From Nonomuraea cavernae (GTDB taxonomy: Bacteria > Actinomycetota > Actinomycetes > Streptosporangiales > Streptosporangiaceae): a stretch of DNA of 64,000 nt. A model generated the notes under the pieces. It was not told the origin of the DNA. It made no database searches and saw only the letters and a program-made list of their open reading frames with translations. Made by a program: the position numbers and the translations under genes. Shown one piece after another: positions 40,407-49,132 of the stretch; positions within the stretch are counted from its first letter, which is position 1; every line of letters begins with the position of its first letter. Where the stretch lies: contig NZ_BMNH01000002.1 of assembly GCF_014646355.1 (NCBI RefSeq), forward strand, positions 62,001-126,000, given 5' to 3'.

Positions 40407-41818
40407 TGTGCGGTGTTGTCGCCGGTCTCGGCAAGCTGGACATCGCCCCGGCCGTGGCCGCGCTCACGCATCGCGGTCCGGACGCGGCCAGGACGGCGAC
40501 GGTGGCCGGCGTGCACCTCGGGCACACCCGGCTCGCGGTCCAGGACCTCGACGCCCGATCTGACCAGCCGTACAAGGACGGGCCGGTCACGATCGCGTAC
40601 AACGGCGAGATCTACAACGCCGCTGAGCTGCGCAAGGTCGTGGAGGAGCGCGACCCGGGCCGGGCCTGGTCGACGACCGGTGACACGGAGGTCCTGGCCG
40701 CCGCGCTCGCCGTACTCGGTCCTGACCGGGCGCTGCCGCTGGTGAACGGCATGTTCGCCGTGGCGTGGGCAGATGAGCGTCGCCCCGGCGTGCTCCACGT
40801 CGCCCGCGATCGGCACGGCGAGATCCCGCTACACCTGCACCTGGCGCAGCCGGTCATGGCCGCGTCGGAGCTGAAGGCGTTCGCCGCGGTGGGCCGCCCC
40901 ATGGCGTCGCACCTGATCGCTGACGTCCCCTCTGGCCAGTGGGGGACGATCCATGGTGGCCGCGCCTCCTGGTCGCGGTTCCACACCCAGCGGTGCACGC
41001 CGGCGGGCTACACCTTGGCGCAGGCGTCGACCCGGTTGAAGGGCGCGCTGGCGCAGGCCGTGCAACGGCGGCTCATCGCTGACGTGCCGGTGTGCGCGCT
41101 GCTGTCCGGCGGGATCGACTCGGCCGCCATCACGTACGAGCTGGCGCAGCACGTGCCGGGCCTGGTCGCCTACACCGCCCGCATGGACCCCAGGTCGCGG
41201 GACCTGCGGTGCGCGCGCGAGACCGCCCAGCACCTCGGGATCGAGCTGCTCGAGGTCGACATCCCGGCGCCGACCGCCGACGACCTGGCCCGCGTTGTCC
41301 AGGTCATCGAGATGCCGCACAAAGCGCAAGTCGAGATCGGTTGGGCATGCTTGCTGCTCGCCGAGCGGATCCGCTCGGACGGCTTCAAGGTCACCTACTC
41401 CGGCGAGGGGTCCGACGAGCTGTGGGCCAGCTACGGCTTCGCCTACCACGCGCTGAAGACCACTGACTGGCACATCTACCGGCGCGACCTGATGGCCACC
41501 CAGAGCAGGAAGAACTTCCCCCGCGTCAACAAGACGTTCATGGCGCACTCGGTGGAGGGCCGCCTGCCGTTCTGCGACCCGGACGTGGTCGACCTGGCGC
41601 TGTCTCTGCAGCAGCACGCCGTCGCGGACGGCAAGGCCCACCCCAAGGCCGTGCTCCAGCGGGCATACGCCGGACTGCTGCCCGAGTCCGTGGTGCGTCG
41701 GCCGAAGGTCGCGTTCCAGGACGGCCTCGGGTTGAAGACGGCGATCACGAGCGTGCTGCCGAACCCGGCCCGCTTCTACCGGGCCGAGTACCAGCGCCTC
41801 GTCAGGAGCACAGCATGA
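40406..41818 (+). CDS. Asparagine synthetase-like amidotransferase (predicted modified-base amidase)
   Basis: A 470-aa protein homologous to glutamine-dependent AsnB (E. coli AsnB is about 554 aa). Cys2 is the glutaminase nucleophile (MCGVVAGLG); HRGPD and YNGEIYN complete that domain. The synthetase domain has the P-loop LLSGGIDSAA, YSGEGSDELWASYG and KVAFQDGLG. AsnB adenylates the CH2-COO side chain of aspartate and amidates it; a carboxymethyl group on cytosine is chemically the same end group. One-base overlap with the transferase stop (TGATG) and 4 nt with CmoA. Ordinary Asn synthesis is the alternative. Confidence 0.88.
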   Translation: MCGVVAGLGKLDIAPAVAALTHRGPDAARTATVAGVHLGHTRLAVQDLDARSDQPYKDGPVTIAYNGEIYNAAELRKVVEERDPGRAWSTTGDTEVLAAALAVLGPDRALPLVNGMFAVAWADERRPGVLHVARDRHGEIPLHLHLAQPVMAASELKAFAAVGRPMASHLIADVPSGQWGTIHGGRASWSRFHTQRCTPAGYTLAQASTRLKGALAQAVQRRLIADVPVCALLSGGIDSAAITYELAQHVPGLVAYTARMDPRSRDLRCARETAQHLGIELLEVDIPAPTADDLARVVQVIEMPHKAQVEIGWACLLLAERIRSDGFKVTYSGEGSDELWASYGFAYHALKTTDWHIYRRDLMATQSRKNFPRVNKTFMAHSVEGRLPFCDPDVVDLALSLQQHAVADGKAHPKAVLQRAYAGLLPESVVRRPKVAFQDGLGLKTAITSVLPNPARFYRAEYQRLVRSTA

Positions 41819-42552
41819 GCAACGACACCGACATCGCTGAGCAGTTCGGCGCGGGCGGGTGGGCGTTCACCAGCAACGTCGCCGAGGTGTTCGACGACCA
41901 CGTACGCGCCAGCGTGCCGCACTACGACGTGATCCAGGACCTCGTGGCCGAGACGACCGACTGGCTGGTCCCGGCCGGCGGCCTGGTCGCGGACCTCGGC
42001 GCGTCAACCGGCGCGTCAGCGCGGCGCATCCTGCAACGGCACCCGAACCGGGGCATCCGGTTTGCGCTGTACGACGAGCAGCCCGCGATGCTCGACCAGG
42101 CCGCGATCGAGCTGAAGGAGATCGGCGGCGAGCACGACGTCATTCTGAGCGCGACCCGCATCCAGCAGGGGCCGCTGGTGCACGAGGACGCGGACCTGAC
42201 GTTGTGCCTGTTCACGTTGCAGTTCCTGCCGCAGCAGGAACGCGTGGACGCGCTGCGGCTCGCGCGGGCGTGCTCGGCTGAGACCGGCGCGCTGATCGTC
42301 GCGGAGAAGATCCGCGCGGTCGATTCGCGGTGGGCGGAGATCGGCACCGACGTGGCGCACGACTACAAGGCGGCGCACGGCATCACGGACGCGTCGATCC
42401 GAGCAAAGTCCCGCGCGCTGCGCGGGGTGCTGAGGCCGTACCCGCAGCAGACGACCATGCAGGCCATGGCCGATGCCGGATGGCACGCGCCGGAGGTCCT
42501 GTTCCGGTGGCATTCGTGGGCGGTGATCGGGGCGTTCGCCTCGGCACAGTAG
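41815..42552 (+). CDS. cmoA: CmoA-like carboxy-SAM synthase
   Basis: A 245-aa class I SAM enzyme close in length and sequence to E. coli CmoA (247 aa): VAEVFDDHVRASVPHYDVI, LVADLGASTGASARRI, LCLFTLQFLPQQERVDALR, GALIVAEKIRAVDSRWAEIG and VAHDYKAAHGITDASIRAKS all have CmoA counterparts. CmoA converts SAM plus prephenate to carboxy-SAM for tRNA cmo5U synthesis. No CmoB is visible here. The substrate-carboxylate arginine (R199 in E. coli, from memory) should lie in the AKSRALRG region; register needs alignment. Coupled to the amidotransferase by ATGA. Confidence 0.85.
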   Translation: MSNDTDIAEQFGAGGWAFTSNVAEVFDDHVRASVPHYDVIQDLVAETTDWLVPAGGLVADLGASTGASARRILQRHPNRGIRFALYDEQPAMLDQAAIELKEIGGEHDVILSATRIQQGPLVHEDADLTLCLFTLQFLPQQERVDALRLARACSAETGALIVAEKIRAVDSRWAEIGTDVAHDYKAAHGITDASIRAKSRALRGVLRPYPQQTTMQAMADAGWHAPEVLFRWHSWAVIGAFASAQ

Positions 42553-42570
42553 CGAGTCGGGGGTGACGCG

Positions 42571-42963
42571 ATGTGGTTCGACGAGCGCCCGCCCCCGGAC
42601 TGGACCATCGAGCTGCCGCCCGGCATGGAACTGCTGAACAGCAACCAGCGCCTGCATCCGATGGCCAAGGGCCGACTCACGAAGCTGCTACGCCGCGCTG
42701 GCCAGAGAGCATCCCTGGCGGTCGGCCTGCCCCGGCTTGATCGGGTGTACGTCGTCGGCGAGCTCCGGCCAACCGACCGCCGCCGGCGCGACCCCGGCAA
42801 CTGGTACCCCAGCGCGAAGGCCGCGGTCGACGGCGCGATGACCGACGCCGGCGTGCTGATCGACGACGACGCCGAACACCTGGTCGGCCCGGACATGCGG
42901 CTCGGGCCCGTGGTGAAGGGCGGCCAACTCGTCCTCCACGTCTGGCGCGGCACCCACACCTGA
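42571..42963 (+). CDS. RusA-like Holliday junction resolvase
   Basis: A 130-aa protein. LNSNQRLHPMAKGRLTKLLR, then DRRRRDPGNWYPSAKAAVDG, MTDAGVLIDDDAEHLVGPDM match the RusA family, with the acidic residues (RRDPxN and DDD) that bind magnesium. It resolves branched DNA before packaging. ATG with GGGGGTG upstream. It sits between the modification genes and terminase, a usual place. Confidence 0.88.
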   Translation: MWFDERPPPDWTIELPPGMELLNSNQRLHPMAKGRLTKLLRRAGQRASLAVGLPRLDRVYVVGELRPTDRRRRDPGNWYPSAKAAVDGAMTDAGVLIDDDAEHLVGPDMRLGPVVKGGQLVLHVWRGTHT

Positions 42964-43011
42964 CCCGCGCTAACTGATCGTTCCTCCCACACCTCGGACG
43001 GGGGTCCCCTC

Positions 43012-43488
43012 ATGGTTTCCAGCAAGAAGCGCGCATCGGCCACCGTCGTTGCCGAGCGTAGGGCCAAGGCCGTACAGATGCGGATCGCGGGCATCAGCCC
43101 CACGATCATCGCCGAGAACCTCGGCTACTCCGGTTCCGCGGCCGTCATCAAGGACATCACCCGCTCGATGCAGAAGGCCGCCAAGGCTGAGCATCTCGCG
43201 TCGGAGCACCTGCTGCAGATTGAGATCGACCGGCTGGACCGGCTCATGGCGTCCGTCTGGGCCAAGGCCCTGTCTGGCGATGTGAAGGCCGTCGACCAGG
43301 CCGAGAAGCTGATCGCCCGCCGGTGCTCGTTGCTGGGGCTGGACCTGATTAACCGTAACGGGTCGGAGAACAGCGACGTCGTCAGCCTCCTGGGCAACCT
43401 GTTCGCGTCGCTGCAGGCCCGGAACGCCCCGGACGACGTGGCGGTCGAGGTCGTCGACGCCATCGAGACCGGCGAGGACAGCCAGTGA
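43012..43488 (+). CDS. terS: Terminase small subunit
   Basis: A 158-aa protein. A basic N-terminal HTH (RAKAVQMRIAGISPTIIAEN, GYSGSAAVIKDI) is followed by a helical oligomerisation region and an acidic C-terminus. It would recognise the packaging site and load the large subunit. It ends in a GTGA overlap with terL. Confidence 0.75.
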   Translation: MVSSKKRASATVVAERRAKAVQMRIAGISPTIIAENLGYSGSAAVIKDITRSMQKAAKAEHLASEHLLQIEIDRLDRLMASVWAKALSGDVKAVDQAEKLIARRCSLLGLDLINRNGSENSDVVSLLGNLFASLQARNAPDDVAVEVVDAIETGEDSQ

Positions 43489-44780
43489 GTCTGGCGGTTG
43501 TCACGCTGTCGCCTGCGCAGGAGCGCAGCATCGCGGAGTCCACGGCGCGGATCAACTGCTGGACGGGCAGCGTGAGAAGTGGGAAGACGATCGCCTCGTT
43601 GCTCCGCTTCTTGATTTTCGTGGCGCAGGCGCCGCGTGGTGGCCACCTGGTGGTCGTCGGCAAAACGAGCGACACGATCGCGCGAAATGTGTTCGAGCCG
43701 CTGATGGACCCGTCGCTGACGGGGCCAGTAGCGCGGCGCATCTTTTACACGCGCGGCGCGGTCACCGCGAACATTCTGGGCCGCCGTGTCGAGATCATCT
43801 CCGCGAACGACGTCCGGTCGGAGTCGCGACTGCGAGGCTTGACCTGCGCAGGCGCTTACGTCGACGAGGCGACCCTGATTCCTGAGGCGTTCTGGGACCA
43901 GCTGCTCGCCCGCTGCTCCGTCCCTGGTAGCAAGATCTTTTGCACGACGAATCCCGATGCGCCAAACCACTGGCTGAGGAAGAGATTCCTGCTCAGGGCC
44001 CATGAGCTGGACCTGAAGTGGTGGCACTTCACGCTGGACGACAACCCGAGCTTGGACCCGATCTACGTGGCCAATCTCAAGGACGAGTACACCGGCCTGT
44101 GGTACCGCCGGTACGTGCTCGGCGAATGGTGCATGGCCGAAGGCGCCATCTTCGACATGTGGGACCCTGACCGGCACATCGTGGACGAGCTGCCGCTCAT
44201 GGAACGGTGGCTCGGTGTGGGCATCGACTATGGCACGGTCAACCCGTTCTCGGCCCTGCTCGCCGGGGTGTCCACCCCGGACGTGGACGGGCAGCGGCGC
44301 ATCTACCTGGCCAGCGAGTGGCGATGGGACTCCCGCCTTGAACGGCGGCAGCTGACCGACGCGGAATACTCGGCGAAGATCACCGAATGGCTGGACAACG
44401 TGCCGGACACCTACGGGCCCGGCACGCGGGGTCTCAGGCCTGACTGGATCATCGTCGACCCCAGCGCGGCGAGCTTCGTTACCCAGCTCCACCACGACGG
44501 GCTGTTGCCACAGCTCGGCGACAACGCCGTACTCGACGGCATCCGCACCGTCAGCAACCTGATCGCTGGGGACCTGCTGCGGGTGCATCGCTCCTGCCAC
44601 GGCTGGCTCGGCGAGGTCGGCTCCTACTCCTGGGACGACCGGAAAGCCGAGCGAGGTGACGACGCCCCGGTGAAGGTCGATGACCACAGCGTTGACGCTG
44701 GCCGGTACATCCTGCACACCACGCAGGCGGCCTGGATGCCGCTGATGGAGCGCATGTCCGACTACTGGCGCAAGCCATAA
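43485..44780 (+). CDS. terL: Terminase large subunit
   Basis: A 431-aa PBSX-type terminase. The ATPase domain has Walker A GSVRSGKT and Walker B AGAYVDEAT. The nuclease domain begins about residue 240 (GVGIDYGTVNPFSAL with the first metal Asp, WIIVDPSAASF with the second, and VDDHSVDAGRY near the third). It pumps DNA into proheads and cuts it. GTG start, coupled to terS. Confidence 0.93.
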   Translation: MSLAVVTLSPAQERSIAESTARINCWTGSVRSGKTIASLLRFLIFVAQAPRGGHLVVVGKTSDTIARNVFEPLMDPSLTGPVARRIFYTRGAVTANILGRRVEIISANDVRSESRLRGLTCAGAYVDEATLIPEAFWDQLLARCSVPGSKIFCTTNPDAPNHWLRKRFLLRAHELDLKWWHFTLDDNPSLDPIYVANLKDEYTGLWYRRYVLGEWCMAEGAIFDMWDPDRHIVDELPLMERWLGVGIDYGTVNPFSALLAGVSTPDVDGQRRIYLASEWRWDSRLERRQLTDAEYSAKITEWLDNVPDTYGPGTRGLRPDWIIVDPSAASFVTQLHHDGLLPQLGDNAVLDGIRTVSNLIAGDLLRVHRSCHGWLGEVGSYSWDDRKAERGDDAPVKVDDHSVDAGRYILHTTQAAWMPLMERMSDYWRKP

Positions 44781-44857
44781 GGCTGGCGCTACTGACGCCC
44801 ACCGCCTCTCAGGCGTGGGCCGCTCGACGGCCCCCGAGGGGCGCGTCGAGCCCCGGC

Positions 44858-44904
44858 GTGGCCCCGGCCGCCGCTGTTGAGGGGCAGCCGGCGGCCGGGG
44901 CCAC
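44858..44904. terminator. 16-bp perfect hairpin after terL
   Basis: Arms 44858-44873 and 44889-44904 pair perfectly around a 15-nt loop. A second hairpin (GCTCGACG/CGTCGAGC at about 44822-44850) precedes it. The 170-nt gap between terL and the next gene is thus highly structured, and may hold a terminator or the packaging signal. Confidence 0.6.
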
Positions 44905-44951
44905 ACCTCAAGCCATCCCGCGTCAACCACCCGCCCAAGGAGGGCAGCAGC

Positions 44952-45422
44952 ATGGCCGACTTCACCTTCAACGTCGCGAAGGGCCGCGTCGTCGAGTTCT
45001 ACCGGCAGGTCAAGGCGGACACGCCCACTGGCGCCGCCCTGGTCGTGGTCGTGCTCGCCGCGGCGAGCATCGAGGCTGACGCGGCGATGAACGACCGCAC
45101 GACTCTCGCTGATGTGCTGTCGGCCTCCAGCGAGGCGTCCAACGCCGGCTACGCGCGCAAGGCGCTGGTGGGCGCCGATCTTGCCGCTCTGGTGGTCGAC
45201 AACACCAACGACCGGGTGGACCTTGACATCCCTGACCTGACGTACGCCAACGTGCAGGCGGCCGGCGGCGACTGGGGAAAGATCCTCATCTGCTTCCGGC
45301 CCGGCAGCGTGGTGCCCGACGCGCAGATCATCCCCGTGACGGCGCACGACTTCCCGATGAGCCCTGACGGCGCGAACATCATCGTCCAGACCGATGCCAT
45401 CGGTTTCTACCGCGCTACCTGA
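44952..45422 (+). CDS. Phage structural-region protein
   Basis: A 156-aa protein starting at ATG 44952 behind AAGGAGG. It is Ala/Val/Asp-rich with predicted strands and no signal peptide. Its position between terminase and portal suggests a virion or decoration protein. No family is recognised. Confidence 0.65.
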   Translation: MADFTFNVAKGRVVEFYRQVKADTPTGAALVVVVLAAASIEADAAMNDRTTLADVLSASSEASNAGYARKALVGADLAALVVDNTNDRVDLDIPDLTYANVQAAGGDWGKILICFRPGSVVPDAQIIPVTAHDFPMSPDGANIIVQTDAIGFYRAT

Positions 45423-47398
45423 TGTTCATCGTTGAGGACTTCGAGGACGAGCCCCCCGTTCTCGACATCACCGGTACATGGGTCCGGACGAACGCCACAG
45501 CGGGCTCCGGCTCCTGGTCGATGCGCAGCGCGCCAATCGACCACAACGAGACCTCCGACATGGTCGTGCAGGTTCCTGTCGGAGCCACCCACCTGATCTT
45601 CGACATCCGCCTGTCGACCGAGGGAGGCGGCTACGACCCGTTCGAGCTGCGCGGGGTGGGCGAGTTCGGCGAGCTCCTCATCGACAACGCCTGGGGCGAG
45701 TTGTCCTGGTACAGATGGACGTACGCCGTCGAGGTCAGCTCCTTCACCTCGGTCATCTTCCGCTATACGCGGGACAATATCGACGGCGGCGGCCTCGATG
45801 CAGTCTTCGTCGACAATCTGACCTTTGCCGCCGCGGTGCCAGAGCGTCCCCCTGCGGTTGCGAACAACTTCGACCACGGCACCGATGAACAACTGCTCGT
45901 CCCGGAGGACTCCGGCGGGCTGAACGGCCTGGCGTTCGACTACTACTTCGGCGAGCCCCGCTACACCAGCGAGCTGGCGAGGTTCCCGGGCGCGCTCGCG
46001 ATCGACTGCGGCACACCAGATTACGGCCAAGGCTTCTTCGGATGGGAAGGGCCGGAGCAGCTCGCGGGAGCGACGACGGTCTACGCCCGCTTCTACTGGT
46101 GCATGGTCGGCGCCATCGGCGAAGACGAAATGTACACGGTGCTGGCGATCGACAGCCTGTCCGACTGGCTCATCGGCCTCTGGACCACCGCGTCCGACGA
46201 ACTGCGGCTGGACTTTGCCGGTCAGGCCGGTCCTACGCTTGTGGGGCTGCCCGCAGATCAGTGGATCCGCGTCGAGGTATGTCTCACCATGGACGGGTCC
46301 CTGTCGGGCCACGCCGAGGCATGGGTCTTCTACGATCCTGACTCCACCATCGCTGATCAGCACGTCGTCACTTCGACGGCCACGTTCGGCGGCCTGCCGT
46401 ACAAGTACGACTTCGGTGTCCAACTGGACTCCACCGGCCACACGCTGATCGACGACATCGCCTTGGGCACCACTATGATCGGCCCGGCCGGGCTGCCGAG
46501 CACGGGGGCGATCGACGCGGTGGTTGCGCCGGAGACGGCGATGGGCCTCTACCGCCTCACGCGGGGGAGCATCGCGCCGGTCACGGGTGTCGACACGGCG
46601 CGGCTGATCAGCGGCGGCAAGCAGGGCCTGCTGGTGCCGCCCGTGGGTGTCGAGACGGCGATCACGCTTGGCGCGGCCAAGGGACGGGTTGCGGGCGCGG
46701 CTGTCGCGGCTGATCTGGCCAGGCCGCTGATCGCCGCGAAGGTGGTCACGCTCGGCGCGGCCACGGAGGACAACCAGGCCCTACGGCTGTTCAGCGACCG
46801 GCGACTCGGCCTGGCCCGTGACCAGTCACAGGCCAGGCCGCTCATGCGGATCAAGGCGCGCGGCATCGGCGCGGTCACGGAGCACGGCATCCCCGCCGCC
46901 CTCCATCCGGGGCGAGGTCGCGTTCTGGGACCGGCTGTCACGAGCGAGACCGGCACGTCCCTGCGCTGGACCAAGCTCCGGGCCATCGGACCCGTGACCG
47001 GCCAGAACGTGGCTGGCGTCTTCTACCCCGTGCTTCCGCCGCTGCAGGTGGGCCTGCCGTACCGGTCGTGGGGCGTGCGCACGCCTGAGCTGCTGAGAGG
47101 AGTCGTTGTGGACCCGATCTCTTCCCTGTCGCTGGAGTACCTGAAGGTCTTCGTGCAGCACGCCCGAGGCAACGAGCCGGTGGAGATTGCCTTTACCGCG
47201 CCCGGTGTCGAGCCGGGGCTTGAGGACTGGAGGCCGGCGAGCTGGGCCGAGACCAAGAAGAGAGGCGCGGTCGCGCAGATCCTCGTCGGCCCAGGCGGGA
47301 CGGTGACGCTCCCGGACGGCACGTATCAGGTGTGGGTGCGCACGGTGCGGGCCGACGAGCGGCCGGTCCTGCCGTCCGGGCTGATCCCCATCATCTGA
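45422..47398 (+). CDS. Large repeat-containing virion protein (lectin-like beta-sandwich)
   Basis: A 658-aa protein. Residues about 1-350 look like one or two beta-sandwich (LamG/carbohydrate-binding-like) domains (SDMVVQVPVGATHLIFDIRL, TVYARFYWCMVG, VCLTMDGSLSGHAEAWVF). Residues about 370-560 contain repeats of about 27 residues ending in patterns such as LGAATEDNQALRL, IGAVTEHGIPAAL and IGPVTGQNVAGVF. This fits an extended surface or receptor-binding protein, unusual between terminase and portal. One-base overlap with the previous gene. Confidence 0.65.
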   Translation: MFIVEDFEDEPPVLDITGTWVRTNATAGSGSWSMRSAPIDHNETSDMVVQVPVGATHLIFDIRLSTEGGGYDPFELRGVGEFGELLIDNAWGELSWYRWTYAVEVSSFTSVIFRYTRDNIDGGGLDAVFVDNLTFAAAVPERPPAVANNFDHGTDEQLLVPEDSGGLNGLAFDYYFGEPRYTSELARFPGALAIDCGTPDYGQGFFGWEGPEQLAGATTVYARFYWCMVGAIGEDEMYTVLAIDSLSDWLIGLWTTASDELRLDFAGQAGPTLVGLPADQWIRVEVCLTMDGSLSGHAEAWVFYDPDSTIADQHVVTSTATFGGLPYKYDFGVQLDSTGHTLIDDIALGTTMIGPAGLPSTGAIDAVVAPETAMGLYRLTRGSIAPVTGVDTARLISGGKQGLLVPPVGVETAITLGAAKGRVAGAAVAADLARPLIAAKVVTLGAATEDNQALRLFSDRRLGLARDQSQARPLMRIKARGIGAVTEHGIPAALHPGRGRVLGPAVTSETGTSLRWTKLRAIGPVTGQNVAGVFYPVLPPLQVGLPYRSWGVRTPELLRGVVVDPISSLSLEYLKVFVQHARGNEPVEIAFTAPGVEPGLEDWRPASWAETKKRGAVAQILVGPGGTVTLPDGTYQVWVRTVRADERPVLPSGLIPII

Positions 47399-47409
47399 GC
47401 GAGGGTTAC

Positions 47410-47559
47410 GTGACCGTCGATGAGGCCGTTCAAAATGCGGCCCGGCTGCTGTCCAATGCCGAGCTGGAGACGGATCTGGCCCGCATGGAGCGCATCGAAA
47501 AGCTAGCCGACTTATGGCTGTCGCTAGCAAATCTGCTTGCTGAAAGAGAGAGGGTGTGA
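47410..47559 (+). CDS. Small helical protein
   Basis: A 49-aa protein with GTG start. Amphipathic helices (AELETDLARMERIEKLADLW) are followed by SLANLLAERERV encoded by a dispersed element. It lies directly upstream of the portal gene. No family is recognised. Confidence 0.5.
   Translation: MTVDEAVQNAARLLSNAELETDLARMERIEKLADLWLSLANLLAERERV
47523..47540 (-). repeat. Dispersed 18-nt element, copy 12 (inverted)
   Basis: GCTAGC-AAATCT-GCTTGC on the plus strand, that is GCAAGC-N6-GCTAGC on the minus strand. It lies inside the end of a small gene, 20 nt before the portal GTG. An extra GCTAGC lies at 47502. Confidence 0.8.
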
Positions 47560-47560
47560 C

Positions 47561-49132
47561 GTGCCGCTCCCCACTGAAGATCAGGAGTGGCCGCCCCCGC
47601 ATATGCGTGCCGAGACGCGCCTGTACCGGCAGCATGGGGCCTGGTACAGCGGTGACCCTGACCGGCTCGCCGAGGTGTACGGCAACGGGGCGGTGACGCC
47701 GGGCCTGGGCCTCGACTTGAAGGGCTGGGATCGGCCGCTGCAGTTCGCTGGCGGCGCGGTCGGCCGCGTTGCCCGGTGGTTCTGGGGCAGCCCGATCCCC
47801 GCCGGACAGTCGAGGTCGACGAAACTCCACGTCCCGCTGGCGGCGGACATCGCAGCCAAGAGCGCTGACCTGCTATTTTCTGAGCCGCCGACGCTGCGCG
47901 GCTCGGGGAAGAAGACGCAGAAGCGGCTCGACAAGATCTTGAACGAAGGCAGCGTCTATGCCGGGCTGTTGGAGGCCGGCGAGCTGGACAGCGCGTACGG
48001 CGGCGTCTATCTGCGGGTCGGTTGGGACACCGAGATGGCTGACCATCCGGTGGTCGACTCAGTCCCGGCCGACAGCGCGGTGCCGGAGTTCCACTCGGGC
48101 AGGCTGGCGGCGGTGACGTTCTGGCGGGTCGTGGGCGAAGATCAGAAAGTCGTGTGGCGGCACCTGGAGCGACACGAACGCGGGCGGGTTTACCACGGCC
48201 TCTACCAGGGCGACGATGCCCGCCTGGGCCACCCGGTGCCGCTGCAGGACCACCCCGCGACCTCCGGGTTCGCAGAGATGGTCGACGCGGACGGCGGGTT
48301 CGACTCCGGCTATCAAAAGGGCTTGCTTGTCTACTACGTGCCCAACATGCGCCCGCACCGGACGCTGAGGGGCACAGCGCTGGGCCGCTCCGACTACGCC
48401 GGGGTCGAACCCCTGATGGATGCGCTCGACGAGACGTGGACGTCCTGGATGAGGGACCTGCGGCTCGGCAAGGCGCGGATCATTGTGCCCGAGGTGTACC
48501 TGCAGAACACGGGCCGCGGCAAGGGCTCGTACTGGGACCCGGACCGGGAGATCTACAGCGGGCTCGGCATGCTGCCGCCAGCGAACGGCGGCGGCAACAT
48601 GATCACCGTCTCCCAGTTCGACATCCGGGTGCAGGAGCACCAGCAGACCGCCAAGTCCCTGGTCGCGCAGATCCTTCGCGGCGCCGGGTACAGCGTGCAG
48701 TCCTTCGGCGAGGCCGGGGAGGGCGTGGAGGCGACCGCGACGGAGATCCACTCCCGTGAGCGGCAGTCCCTCACCACCCGAGGCCGGAAGATCGGCTATT
48801 GGACGCCCGCGCTGGCGTGGCTGGGCGACTGCCTCCTGCACGTCGACCACTACATCTACAAGTCGAAGGTCACCGCCGAGCGCCCGCAGATCGAATGGCC
48901 GGACGGCGTGTTCCTGGAGACCGAGGCCGTGGCCCGCACCGTGGAACTGCTCAACCGGGCGCAGGCCGCGAGCATCGACACCCGCATCCGGATGATCCAT
49001 CCCGACTGGGATGACGAGCAGGTGAGTGCGGAGATGAAGCGGCTGCGGGACGAGATGGGCCTGAACGTGAAGGACCCGGACTTGTTCTCTGACCAGATCA
49101 TCCCCGACGTCGCTGACGACCTCGATGGCTGA
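47561..49132 (+). CDS. Portal protein
   Basis: A 523-aa protein with GTG start behind AAAGAGAGAGGG. The length, position between terminase and MuF, and helical DNA-channel region fit siphophage portals. Segments such as LHVPLAADIAAKSADLLFSEP, SRERQSLTTRGRKIGYWTPA and RIRMIHPDWDDEQVSAEMK are typical of SPP1-like portals of actinophages. It forms the ring at the head vertex. It overlaps the MuF gene by 8 nt. Confidence 0.85.
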   Translation: MPLPTEDQEWPPPHMRAETRLYRQHGAWYSGDPDRLAEVYGNGAVTPGLGLDLKGWDRPLQFAGGAVGRVARWFWGSPIPAGQSRSTKLHVPLAADIAAKSADLLFSEPPTLRGSGKKTQKRLDKILNEGSVYAGLLEAGELDSAYGGVYLRVGWDTEMADHPVVDSVPADSAVPEFHSGRLAAVTFWRVVGEDQKVVWRHLERHERGRVYHGLYQGDDARLGHPVPLQDHPATSGFAEMVDADGGFDSGYQKGLLVYYVPNMRPHRTLRGTALGRSDYAGVEPLMDALDETWTSWMRDLRLGKARIIVPEVYLQNTGRGKGSYWDPDREIYSGLGMLPPANGGGNMITVSQFDIRVQEHQQTAKSLVAQILRGAGYSVQSFGEAGEGVEATATEIHSRERQSLTTRGRKIGYWTPALAWLGDCLLHVDHYIYKSKVTAERPQIEWPDGVFLETEAVARTVELLNRAQAASIDTRIRMIHPDWDDEQVSAEMKRLRDEMGLNVKDPDLFSDQIIPDVADDLDG

